A DNA stretch of 5,434 bases. Source: an uncultured Flavobacteriales bacterium. GTDB lineage: Bacteria; Bacteroidota; Bacteroidia; Flavobacteriales_D; SKUL01. Shown here one piece after another: positions 1 through 5,434 of the stretch (position 1 is its first letter; each line of letters starts with the position of its first letter). The translations under genes and the position numbers were made by a program. The DNA is taken from the NCBI GenBank assembly GCA_937911795.1, contig CALDPJ010000163.1, positions 1 to 5,434 on the forward strand. The letters run 5' to 3'. The notes beneath the pieces were generated by a model that saw only the letters and a list, made by a program, of their open reading frames with translations, was not told where the DNA came from and did no database searches.

Positions 1-1152
1 ATTCTCGATCAAAATCTGGAATGGGGAAAGCTTGTGCAAACAGATCACGTTCTTTTTTCAAAGACCAGGAGCATTTTGACCGCGATTGAAAACAACGACA
101 TTCTTTTAAACTACCCGTATCAACACTTTAGAGCGTTTGTATTATTTCTACGAGAAGCTGCAATTCACCCTGATGTGAAGGAAATAAAAATCTCCCTGTA
201 CCGTGTAGCCCGGCAAAGCCGCGTAATTAATGCCCTGATTTCAGCCGCTAAAAACGGAAAACAAGTGACTGTAATGGTAGAATTGCGCGCGCGATTTGAC
301 GAAAGTAATAACCTTGATTACAGTAAAAAGCTTCAAGAAGCCGGCGTTAAGGTTATTTTCGGAATTCCCGATATGAAAGTGCACTGCAAACTGGCGGTTA
401 TAACTAAAGTAATAGACGGTAACCCTACGTACCACGCCGTAATTGCCACAGGCAACTTTCATGAATATACGGCCAAAGTTTATAGCGATATGGCGCTCTT
501 TACTGCCAATCAGGAAATTTGTGAAGAGGCTCTGAAAGTATTCAGCTTTATTGAGAAACCATATTTGAATTTTAGGTTCAAGCATTTGCTGGTGGCTCCT
601 GCGGGAATGCGAAACCAATACATCCGAAAGTTAAACCGGGAAATTAAAAACGCAAAGGAAGGCAAAACAGCTTATGTCTTTTTAAAAATGAACAGCCTTG
701 TAGACGAAACCCTCATTCGCAAATTATACCAGGCGAGCCGGGCAGGTGTAAAAATTCGTTTAATCGTTCGCGGAATTTGCTCCCTTATTCCCGGAATAAG
801 AGGCTTGAGCGAAAACATTGAAATACACAGCATTATCGACCGATTCCTGGAACATGCCCGTGTTTTCATTTTTGCCAATGGGGGCGATGAAGAAATCTAT
901 ATTTCTTCTGCCGACTGGATGGAACGCAATCTCGATTACCGTGTAGAGGTAAGTTGCGCGATTTATGATAAACAGATTCGTTCAGAAATCCGCGACTTCA
1001 TGGAATTGCAATGGGCTGACAACACAAAAGCAAGGTCCATTGACGGAAGTCTTGAAAATAAATATGTCCCGCACACGCCCGGCACTCCCAGGATTAGAGC
1101 CCAGGTAGATTTCTATGATGTGATAGAAAAACACCAGCAAAAATTGATCTGA
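1..1152 (+). CDS. ppk1: Polyphosphate kinase 1 (C-terminal part, 5' end outside window)
   Basis: PPK1 reversibly transfers the terminal phosphate of ATP to inorganic polyphosphate, usually at the inner face of the cytoplasmic membrane. The frame is open from base 1, so this is the last 383 codons of a gene of about 690; a GTG at 34 is not a real start. Spacing matches E. coli PPK without gaps over the core: fragment residues R68 (in SLYRVAR), R98 (in ELRARFDE), H128 (in MKVHCKL) and H285 (in FLEHARV) correspond to E. coli R375, R405, the phosphorylated H435 and H592. Other family blocks visible are ATGNFHEYTAKVYSD, LKMNSLVDE, LIVRGICSLIPG and SSADWMERNLDYRVEV. The C-terminus ends where the family normally ends. 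By this alignment about 307 N-terminal residues lie upstream. The gene converges on mlaF with a 53-nt gap. Identification is secure; regulation cannot be seen because the promoter is outside. Confidence 0.97.
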   Translation: MLDQNLEWGKLVQTDHVLFSKTRSILTAIENNDILLNYPYQHFRAFVLFLREAAIHPDVKEIKISLYRVARQSRVINALISAAKNGKQVTVMVELRARFDESNNLDYSKKLQEAGVKVIFGIPDMKVHCKLAVITKVIDGNPTYHAVIATGNFHEYTAKVYSDMALFTANQEICEEALKVFSFIEKPYLNFRFKHLLVAPAGMRNQYIRKLNREIKNAKEGKTAYVFLKMNSLVDETLIRKLYQASRAGVKIRLIVRGICSLIPGIRGLSENIEIHSIIDRFLEHARVFIFANGGDEEIYISSADWMERNLDYRVEVSCAIYDKQIRSEIRDFMELQWADNTKARSIDGSLENKYVPHTPGTPRIRAQVDFYDVIEKHQQKLI

Positions 1153-1205
1153 GAGGCACCGAGGTTTACAACTGCGAGTTTGAGGAAGGTTAAACGAATG
1201 CTAAT

Positions 1206-1964
1206 CTATTGAGCCAATTTTTCCCTTAATGTTTTCATGAAGTCTGAAGCGTAAACGAAATCATTAATCTCCTGATTCGTAGTACTTAGAATTTCTTTGC
1301 CGGTACCATCCCACCAGTTTTCACCCTTGTAAATAAACATAATATAATCTCCGATTTCGATTACGGAATTCATATCGTGCGAAATCACCACCGTAGTAAT
1401 ATCCATTTCTTTGGTGATTTCTCTAATTAAATTGTCAATAACGATAGATGTTTGCGGATCGAGTCCCGAATTTGGCTCATCACAAAACAGATAGCGCGGG
1501 TTCATAGCAATGGCCCGGGCAATTCCAATACGCTTCTGCATTCCTCCGCTGGTTTCCGAAGGATAAAGGTGGTTGACATTCTCCAGATTCACCCGCTGAA
1601 GACAGAAATTCACCCTGTCCAGCATTTCCTCTTTGCTCATCTTCGTGAACATCTGTAGCGGAAACATGACGTTCTCCTGTACCGTCAACGAATCAAACAA
1701 AGCACTGGCCTGAAACAACATTCCAATGTCTTTCCGCACCTCGGTTCGTTCATGCTGATTCAAATGAATCATTGATCGGCCATCAAACAAAACTTCGCCC
1801 TCATCCGGCTCGTGCAAACCAACCATACACTTCGTTAAAACCGATTTTCCGGAACCACTTTGGCCGATGATCAGGTTCACCTTTTTTGGCTCAAAAGTGA
1901 AATTGATATCCTTGAGCACATGAAGGTCGCCGAACGACTTCGAAAGATGTTTGACTTCGATCAA
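1206..1964 (-). CDS. mlaF: MlaF-type ABC transporter ATP-binding protein
   Basis: This is the cytoplasmic ATPase of an Mla-type transporter that moves phospholipids between inner and outer membranes. With the TTG start at 1964 the protein has 252 residues and begins MIEVKHLSKSFGD, as expected for the family. ABC motifs appear in order: Walker A GQSGSGKS (34-41), Q-loop Q85 in MLFQASALFD, signature SGGMQKR (from residue 139), Walker B YLFCDEP (D162, E163), D-loop SGLDP (from 166) and switch H196 in VVISHD. The start is chosen because the frame upstream lies inside the permease gene and reads as non-ABC sequence. The TTG shares TTGA with the permease stop, a classic coupled junction. The first in-frame ATG inside the protein lies beyond Walker A and cannot be the start. 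The stop is TAG at 1208-1206. The MlaF assignment, rather than another ABC ATPase, rests mainly on the MlaE partner. Confidence 0.93.
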   Translation of the reverse strand: MIEVKHLSKSFGDLHVLKDINFTFEPKKVNLIIGQSGSGKSVLTKCMVGLHEPDEGEVLFDGRSMIHLNQHERTEVRKDIGMLFQASALFDSLTVQENVMFPLQMFTKMSKEEMLDRVNFCLQRVNLENVNHLYPSETSGGMQKRIGIARAIAMNPRYLFCDEPNSGLDPQTSIVIDNLIREITKEMDITTVVISHDMNSVIEIGDYIMFIYKGENWWDGTGKEILSTTNQEINDFVYASDFMKTLREKLAQ

Positions 1965-2740
1965 ATCAGCAAAAGTTGAGTTACAATATAGTTGACAATC
2001 AGAATCAGAATACTGCTGTACACCACCGCCTGCGTGCTGGAACGACCAACTGCAACCGCTCCTCCGTGGGTATAGTATCCATGGTAGGAGGCCACTGATG
2101 TAATAATAAAGGCAAACAATACCGTTTTGATCAGCGCATAAACGATGTGAAATGGCTTGAAATCGAGCAACAGACCATCTACATAATCCGGAGGAGCTAC
2201 AACGCCTGTAACAGAACACACGAGCCAGCCACCGAAGAGTCCAAGTGCCATGCTGAAAATTATCAGAAACGGAAAAATGAAAACACTCGAAAGAATTTTT
2301 GGGGCGATGAGGTAGGCACGTGAATTTATTCCCATAATATCGAGCGCATCGATCTGTTCACTGATCCGCATGGTGCCCAATTCAGATGCGATATTACTCC
2401 CCACTTTACCGGCCAGAATGAGACAGATGATTGTTGGCGAGAATTCAAGAATAATCGATTGCCGGGTTGTGAAACCAACTGTGTAACTTGGAATCAGCGG
2501 ACTATCAATATTACTGGCGGTTTGAAGGGCAATTACCGCTCCCATAAAAAAAGACATCAGTACAACAATACCGAGCGAGGAAATTCCGATTTTCTCAATT
2601 TCCACCAAGGTTCGCTGAAAATAAATCCGCATTTTCTCCGGCCGCCGAAAAACTGCTGCGAGCATGATAAAATACTTCCCGATATGGTGCAATAAAGAAA
2701 TCAAAGTTGCGGTTTTACTAGTTGACCGTAAATTTACCAC
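1961..2740 (-). CDS. mlaE: MlaE-type ABC transporter permease
   Basis: This is the inner-membrane permease of an Mla-type (MCE-associated) phospholipid transporter; it works as a dimer with MlaF. It has 259 residues, against about 260 for E. coli MlaE. An amphipathic N-terminal segment (about 14-45, including HHIGKYFIML and the RRPEK turn) precedes hydrophobic segments at about 53-73, 95-115, 150-178, 199-217 and 238-259. The family's most conserved block, AGKVGSNIASELGTMRISEQ followed by IDALDIMGI (110-138), is intact; it contains the EQIDAL coupling region. The GGAVAVGRSSTQAVV block near 226-240 also fits. The start called here is GTG at 2740, with an in-frame TAG 18 nt upstream of it. A TTG at codon 13 (before ISLLHHIGKY) is a possible alternative that would remove 12 residues. 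The stop TGA overlaps the mlaF start. No MlaD, MlaB or MlaC gene is adjacent in the window. Confidence 0.93.
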   Translation of the reverse strand: MVNLRSTSKTATLISLLHHIGKYFIMLAAVFRRPEKMRIYFQRTLVEIEKIGISSLGIVVLMSFFMGAVIALQTASNIDSPLIPSYTVGFTTRQSIILEFSPTIICLILAGKVGSNIASELGTMRISEQIDALDIMGINSRAYLIAPKILSSVFIFPFLIIFSMALGLFGGWLVCSVTGVVAPPDYVDGLLLDFKPFHIVYALIKTVLFAFIITSVASYHGYYTHGGAVAVGRSSTQAVVYSSILILIVNYIVTQLLLI

Positions 2741-2821
2741 GATAATACAAAAGGAATCCTAAACTTCCTTCTTAATTAGCCTATGTTCTCTTATTTTCGA
2801 ATTTCTCTGCATCTTTGTGCC
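2741..2821. promoter_or_regulatory. Divergent intergenic region between mlaE and the small lipoprotein gene
   Basis: This 81-nt AT-rich gap separates two gene sets transcribed away from each other, so it should hold both promoters. On the plus strand CATCTTTG at 2810-2817 is one base from the Bacteroidota -7 consensus TAnnTTTG, but it sits only 4 nt before the lipoprotein ATG and would imply an almost leaderless message. On the minus strand TCCTTTTG (2755-2748) is also one mismatch away. No convincing TTG -33 box is found for either. That promoters lie here is inferred from gene arrangement; their exact positions are not established. Confidence 0.35.
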
Positions 2822-2974
2822 ATGCGATGGATGAAATTAATTGTTGTTCTGGTGTTGGTTTCTGCTACCATGATGAGCTGTGCCGCCAGAAAAAAAAGAA
2901 AATGTAACACCTGTCCGAAGTGGACCCAGATTACTCCGGACAAACCTGTTCACCAATACCATGAATTCGGTTAA
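2822..2974 (+). CDS. Small lipoprotein of unknown function
   Basis: This encodes a predicted 50-residue lipoprotein that I cannot assign to a named family. From the ATG at 2822 it reads MRWMKL, then a hydrophobic stretch IVVLVLVSATM (7-17), then the lipobox-like MMSC with the acylated cysteine at C20. The mature part would be only 31 residues: a basic run RKKRK (23-27), the pair CNTC (C28, C31) in KCNTCPKW, and a polar tail ending HEFG. The ATG at 2831 would also give a good signal peptide; the ATG at 2783 gives an overlong one and is less likely. The stop lies inside the following sprT-like gene, overlapping it by 14 nt, which suggests co-transcription and perhaps translational coupling. No Shine-Dalgarno is evident. 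The short length leaves some doubt, but the signal peptide with a correctly placed cysteine is unlikely by chance. Confidence 0.75.
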   Translation: MRWMKLIVVLVLVSATMMSCAARKKRKCNTCPKWTQITPDKPVHQYHEFG

Positions 2975-3581
2975 AAAGGAAGAACTGGCAGCTCGCCTGG
3001 CTCCGTTTGTTCCCGAAGGTACTGCGCCGCAAATTGTCGGGCTGATTGCACACCACAAAGTTCGATTCAGAATTTCCCGCCCCAGGAGCTCGAAACTGGG
3101 GGATTACCGACCACCCGACCGAACTGCAGGTCACAGAATATCCATCAACGGTGATTTGAACCCGTTTGGATTTTATATTACCACCCTGCATGAATTCGCA
3201 CACCTCATCGCCTTTGAAAAATATGGAATGCGAATTCCTCCTCATGGCAAAGAATGGAAGATCACCTTTGGAGAATTACTGAAACAATCGTTACAACAGC
3301 AGATTTTTCCCGATGAGATAAGACTCGAACTGGAACGATATCTTAAAAGTCCTTCGGCTTCGAGTTGCGCAGATCATGGACTTTCGCGTGCCATCAGGAT
3401 GTATGATGAACAACCGCAGGTTTTCCTGGAAGAACTTCCTGAAAATGCCAGATTCTCTATCAATGGCAGCCGGGTATTTCAGAAAGGACCCAGGTTGCGT
3501 AAACGCTTTCGATGTCTCGATGAACAAAATCAACGGATGTATCTTATCAGCGCCATAGCCGAAGTTGAACAACTCCACTGA
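2961..3581 (+). CDS. SprT-like zinc metalloprotease domain protein
   Basis: This is a 206-residue protein of the SprT-like family, zinc metalloproteases related to the protease domain of eukaryotic Spartan, which cuts proteins crosslinked to DNA. The bacterial role is poorly known. The zinc site is clear: HEFAH (H77, E78, H81) preceded by FYITTL, with a probable third ligand H95 in PPHGKEWK. An N-terminal helix (MNSVKKEELAARLAPFVP) and a strand region (KVRFRISRPRSSKLGDYR, RISINGDLNP) match the usual layout. The C-terminal part carries one cysteine at C136 (SSCADHGLSRAI) and one at C185 (RKRFRCLDEQ), plus the segment FQKGPRLRKRF. The start ATG at 2961 was chosen because the frame upstream to 2880 lies within the lipoprotein gene and has no family resemblance. 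No signal peptide is visible, so it is likely cytoplasmic. It probably shares a transcript with the lipoprotein gene; manC follows after 80 nt. Confidence 0.9.
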   Translation: MNSVKKEELAARLAPFVPEGTAPQIVGLIAHHKVRFRISRPRSSKLGDYRPPDRTAGHRISINGDLNPFGFYITTLHEFAHLIAFEKYGMRIPPHGKEWKITFGELLKQSLQQQIFPDEIRLELERYLKSPSASSCADHGLSRAIRMYDEQPQVFLEELPENARFSINGSRVFQKGPRLRKRFRCLDEQNQRMYLISAIAEVEQLH

Positions 3582-3607
3582 AAGTCCCGTTACATCTCTA
3601 CTTTTTA

Positions 3608-3615
3608 TACCTTTG
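3608..3615 (+). promoter_or_regulatory. Candidate Bacteroidota -7 promoter element upstream of manC
   Basis: TACCTTTG matches the Bacteroidota -7 consensus TAnnTTTG exactly. It lies in the 80-nt gap after the sprT-like stop, 46 nt before the manC ATG, which would leave a leader of roughly 40 nt. No clear TTG -33 box is seen at the usual 17-23 nt upstream, so the call rests on one element and its position. If real, manC and the following membrane-protein gene can be expressed independently of the sprT-like gene. Confidence 0.45.
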
Positions 3616-3661
3616 GCGCGAAAAGTCAGCCATGGACCTTTAATTTCAAAGCTATTTTTTA

Positions 3662-4765
3662 ATGCATCAAAAAATTCATCCGGATAATTACTGTGTAATC
3701 ATGGCCGGTGGCATTGGAAGCCGGTTCTGGCCGATGAGCCGCACCTACTTCCCCAAACAATTTCACGACATTCTCGGAACAGGTCAAACGCTGCTTCAGA
3801 TGACTTTCGACCGTTTTCTGTCGATTTGTCCACCTGAAAATATTCTCGTAGTAACCAATGCCGGTTATGTTCCTCTGGTTCAGGAACAGCTTCCACAACT
3901 TTCCAAAGAACAGTTGATTATAGAACCGTTGCGCAAAAATACCGCTCCGTGCATCGCCTATGCCAATCATCGTATTGCGACACTCAATCCGAATGCACGT
4001 ATTGTAGTTGCTCCTTCAGACCATCTCATTTTAAAAGAAGCGGAATTTGCTGAAACTGTGCACATGGCTCTCGATTTATGCAGCACCAATGATGCGTTGT
4101 TCACACTCGGCATTAAACCAACCCGCCCCGACACAGGATACGGCTATATCCAGTTTACAGGAGATTCTGAAACTGAAATAAAAAGGGTGAAGCAGGTTAA
4201 AACTTTTACCGAAAAACCCGTCCGTGAACTTGCGGAAGAATTTATTCAAAGTGGTGATTTTTGCTGGAACTCCGGAATCTTCATCTGGAGCCTGAACAGT
4301 ATCCGAAAAGAATTTGAGAAGCACCTTCCGGACGTGGAAGAACTTTTTTCGGGATTAAAGGATGTTTATAATACTGATAAGGAAGAAGGTCAGATTACAA
4401 ACGTATATACCGTTTGTGAAAATATTTCCATTGACTACGGAATTCTTGAAAAGGCTGAAAACGTTAAGGTCGTACTCAGCGACATCGGATGGAGTGATTT
4501 GGGTACCTGGGGTTCTTTATACAATCACATCGAAGATAAAGATGAGCAGGCCAATGCGGTGCTGGGTGAATTGGTCGTAACTTCCGACTCCAGCGGTAAC
4601 ATCATCAAATCTCCTGCGGGAAAACTTGTAGCCATTTACGGGCTCAAGGACCATATTGTGATTGACACCGGCGATGTATTGATGATTTGTCCATTGAGCG
4701 AAGAACAAAACATCAAGCATCTTGTAAATGAAGTGCGGTTGAAGGGCGGAGAAGAATTTGTATAA
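3662..4765 (+). CDS. manC: Mannose-1-phosphate guanylyltransferase (single-domain form)
   Basis: This cytoplasmic enzyme makes GDP-mannose from mannose 1-phosphate and GTP, supplying mannose, fucose and related sugars for surface polysaccharides and glycoproteins. The 367-residue protein has the full nucleotidyltransferase pattern: AGGIGSRFWPMSR (15-27) with PKQF (K32) for nucleotide and phosphate binding, EPLRKNTAPCIAYA (88-101), the metal-binding APSDH (117-121), TGYGYIQF (158-165), FTEKP (182-186), WNSGIFIW (202-209), SIDYGILEKAENV (256-268) and GWSDLGTW (276-283). It ends after the short left-handed beta-helix-like tail and lacks the C-terminal cupin isomerase domain of the roughly 470-residue bifunctional form, so mannose-6-phosphate isomerase must be encoded elsewhere. 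The ATG at 3662 puts the glycine-rich loop at the expected position. No Shine-Dalgarno is visible. A probable promoter lies 46 nt upstream. The next gene follows after 30 nt and may be co-transcribed. Confidence 0.96.
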   Translation: MHQKIHPDNYCVIMAGGIGSRFWPMSRTYFPKQFHDILGTGQTLLQMTFDRFLSICPPENILVVTNAGYVPLVQEQLPQLSKEQLIIEPLRKNTAPCIAYANHRIATLNPNARIVVAPSDHLILKEAEFAETVHMALDLCSTNDALFTLGIKPTRPDTGYGYIQFTGDSETEIKRVKQVKTFTEKPVRELAEEFIQSGDFCWNSGIFIWSLNSIRKEFEKHLPDVEELFSGLKDVYNTDKEEGQITNVYTVCENISIDYGILEKAENVKVVLSDIGWSDLGTWGSLYNHIEDKDEQANAVLGELVVTSDSSGNIIKSPAGKLVAIYGLKDHIVIDTGDVLMICPLSEEQNIKHLVNEVRLKGGEEFV

Positions 4766-4795
4766 TTCTCTCATTTTGTTTTCTTTTATAGCACT

Positions 4796-5200
4796 ATGCT
4801 GTCCGAATCTGAAGCACTTCTGTATTGGTTTCTGAATGTTTTCTTCTTCGCAATCCATTTTATACTAATCGTCTTTAACCTTTTCGGGTGGATTTTCCCC
4901 CGATTCCGCCGACTGCATTTAATCAGCATCGGCATAACAGCATTTTCATGGTTATTTCTGGGCGCTTTTTATGGTTGGGGTTATTGTTTCCTTACCGACT
5001 GGCACTATCAGATAAGGAATGATCTGGGTCTATCAGTAGATTCACCGTCTTACATTCATTTTCTCCTGTTGCGGTTGGGCATTGAATCTTTCTCTGCTGA
5101 AACCACCAACATTGCCACTGCCGTAATTTTTGCAGGTTTGGTTGTGATCAGTATTCTGTTCAACGTAAAATCAGCGACAAAACAAAAAGTGATAAAATAA
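4796..5200 (+). CDS. Small integral membrane protein, DUF2784-like
   Basis: This encodes a 134-residue membrane protein of unknown function. Hydrophobic segments lie at about 10-33 (ending FNLFGWIF), 41-65 (ending YGWGYCFLTDWH) and 105-123, with a basic loop PRFRR between the first two and a lysine-rich C-terminus (KSATKQKVIK). The order of an N-terminal helix, a Gly-Trp turn, a basic loop and a helix ending in GYCFLTDWHYQIRNDLG resembles DUF2784 proteins, whose hallmark is a CPLT motif after the second helix; here it reads CFLT. That family link is from memory of the pattern and is moderate. Lysine and arginine placement does not settle topology. The start ATG at 4796 is the only sensible one and lacks a Shine-Dalgarno. 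It follows manC by 30 nt, so co-transcription is likely, but nothing in the sequence links it to mannose metabolism. A terminator hairpin starts 3 nt after its stop. Confidence 0.8.
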   Translation: MLSESEALLYWFLNVFFFAIHFILIVFNLFGWIFPRFRRLHLISIGITAFSWLFLGAFYGWGYCFLTDWHYQIRNDLGLSVDSPSYIHFLLLRLGIESFSAETTNIATAVIFAGLVVISILFNVKSATKQKVIK

Positions 5201-5234
5201 AAAAAGCCATTCTGTTGTTTCAACAAAATGGCTT
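5198..5234 (-). terminator. Intrinsic terminator hairpin, oriented mainly for the minus strand
   Basis: Two 14-nt arms, 5204-5217 and 5221-5234, pair with a single C-A mismatch around a TTT loop. On the minus strand the hairpin is followed by a run of seven T (complement of 5199-5205, two of them in the stem) and further AT-rich sequence, the classic layout for ending the gene entering from the right edge. On the plus strand the bases after the hairpin (CTCAATAAGG) are not T-rich, so termination of the manC transcript here would be weaker, though the hairpin begins right after that gene's stop. Confidence 0.85.
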
Positions 5235-5240
5235 CTCAAT

Positions 5241-5254
5241 AAGGTTTAAACCTT
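5241..5254. repeat. Perfect 14-nt palindrome
   Basis: AAGGTTTAAACCTT is its own reverse complement over 14 nt. It lies between the stop codon of the right-edge minus-strand gene and the terminator hairpin. With no loop it is a poor RNA hairpin but could be a dimeric protein site or chance. No function can be read from the sequence. Confidence 0.6.
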
Positions 5255-5434
5255 CTATTCCAAGATAAAAGGTTGGTTGAGGTTGTAAATATTACCTGTA
5301 ACTACTACAGAATATGCTCCCGGTTCCAGGCCATCAAAATTGATAATGTGCTTCATACTACCTCCATGAGCAGTTGTCATTTCCTGTTGAACAATTGCAC
5401 CGCTGCTGGCATTGTGAATTTTTATACCAACGTT
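5255..5434 (-). CDS. C-terminal fragment of a probable secreted beta-sandwich protein (5' end outside window)
   Basis: The minus strand is open from the right edge for 59 codons and stops with TAG at 5257-5255. The translation begins NVGIKIHNASSGAIVQQEMT and ends NLNQPFILE. The pattern of a strand with IKIHNASSGAIV, a middle strand KHIINFDGLEPGAYSVVVTG and a short final strand is typical of the last domain of secreted Bacteroidota proteins, such as DUF3244-like or type IX secretion C-terminal domains, where I.I.n..G.v and L..G.Y.v.v recur. The ending PFILE does not match the usual lysine-rich end of type A sorting domains, so the exact family is open. Support as a real gene comes from the open frame, the protein-like pattern and a terminator placed 20 nt after the stop on the same strand. 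Confidence 0.7.
   Translation of the reverse strand, partial: NVGIKIHNASSGAIVQQEMTTAHGGSMKHIINFDGLEPGAYSVVVTGNIYNLNQPFILE

Noticed and set aside
34..36. GTG at 34 as start of ppk1
   Set aside because: The frame is open to base 1 and alignment to E. coli PPK places this codon near residue 319, so it is internal.
1965..2219. 85-residue N-terminal extension of the ATPase frame
   Set aside because: It lies wholly inside the permease gene in another frame, has a cysteine- and tyrosine-rich shadow composition, and the ABC domain begins cleanly at the TTG at 1964.
2783..2821. Earlier start for the small lipoprotein at 2783
   Set aside because: It would put the lipid-accepting cysteine at residue 33 behind a broken hydrophobic stretch; the ATG at 2822 or 2831 gives a normal signal peptide.
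2880..2960. Earlier start for the sprT-like gene at 2880
   Set aside because: The added 27 residues overlap the lipoprotein gene and do not resemble the family; the ATG at 2961 begins a typical N-terminal helix.
3629..3655. Weak inverted repeat CTTT...AAAG upstream of manC
   Set aside because: Four-base arms in an AT-rich region are expected by chance and no riboswitch or attenuator fold is apparent.
3659..3970. Minus-strand open frame over the start of manC
   Set aside because: It is antisense to a fully conserved enzyme and has no recognisable motif. The same holds for other opposite-strand frames across ppk1, the sprT-like gene and manC.
1..5434. Search for CRISPR repeats, IS ends, tRNA or rRNA genes and defence or phage genes
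   Set aside because: No spaced direct repeats, terminal inverted repeats, cloverleaf sequences or transposase, integrase or nuclease motifs were seen; nearly all the window is accounted for by housekeeping genes.

Overview
The window looks like ordinary chromosomal DNA of a Bacteroidota bacterium. The evidence is a tiny MxSC-type lipoprotein, a TAnnTTTG-type promoter element (TACCTTTG), the absence of clear Shine-Dalgarno sequences before almost every start, and protein sequences that read like Bacteroidota versions of their families. I cannot place it below phylum. I see no mobile element, CRISPR array, RNA gene, integrase or defence gene.

Layout from left to right: (1) The C-terminal 383 residues of polyphosphate kinase 1 run in from the left edge (1-1152, +) with all catalytic-core residues present. 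(2) Facing it are two minus-strand genes, an MlaE-type permease (1961-2740) and an MlaF-type ATPase (1206-1964). They overlap by 4 nt (TTGA), and no MCE/MlaD substrate-binding gene is beside them. (3) An 81-nt divergent gap leads into a plus-strand series: a 50-residue lipoprotein (2822-2974), a SprT-like zinc metalloprotease overlapping it by 14 nt (2961-3581), a single-domain mannose-1-phosphate guanylyltransferase (3662-4765, with its own likely promoter), and a small membrane protein resembling DUF2784 (4796-5200). (4) A strong hairpin with its T-tract on the minus strand ends a minus-strand gene whose last 59 codons enter from the right edge (5255-5434). That fragment looks like the C-terminal beta-sandwich of a secreted protein.

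Functionally this is a housekeeping and envelope neighbourhood: phosphate storage, phospholipid transport across the envelope, GDP-mannose supply for surface glycans, and a protease that may act on DNA-bound or other proteins. I found no convincing new multi-gene system. The points most worth checking are the mlaEF pair without mlaD, the tiny cysteine-containing lipoprotein overlapping the sprT-like gene, and the reduced cysteine pattern at the C-terminus of the SprT-like protein.
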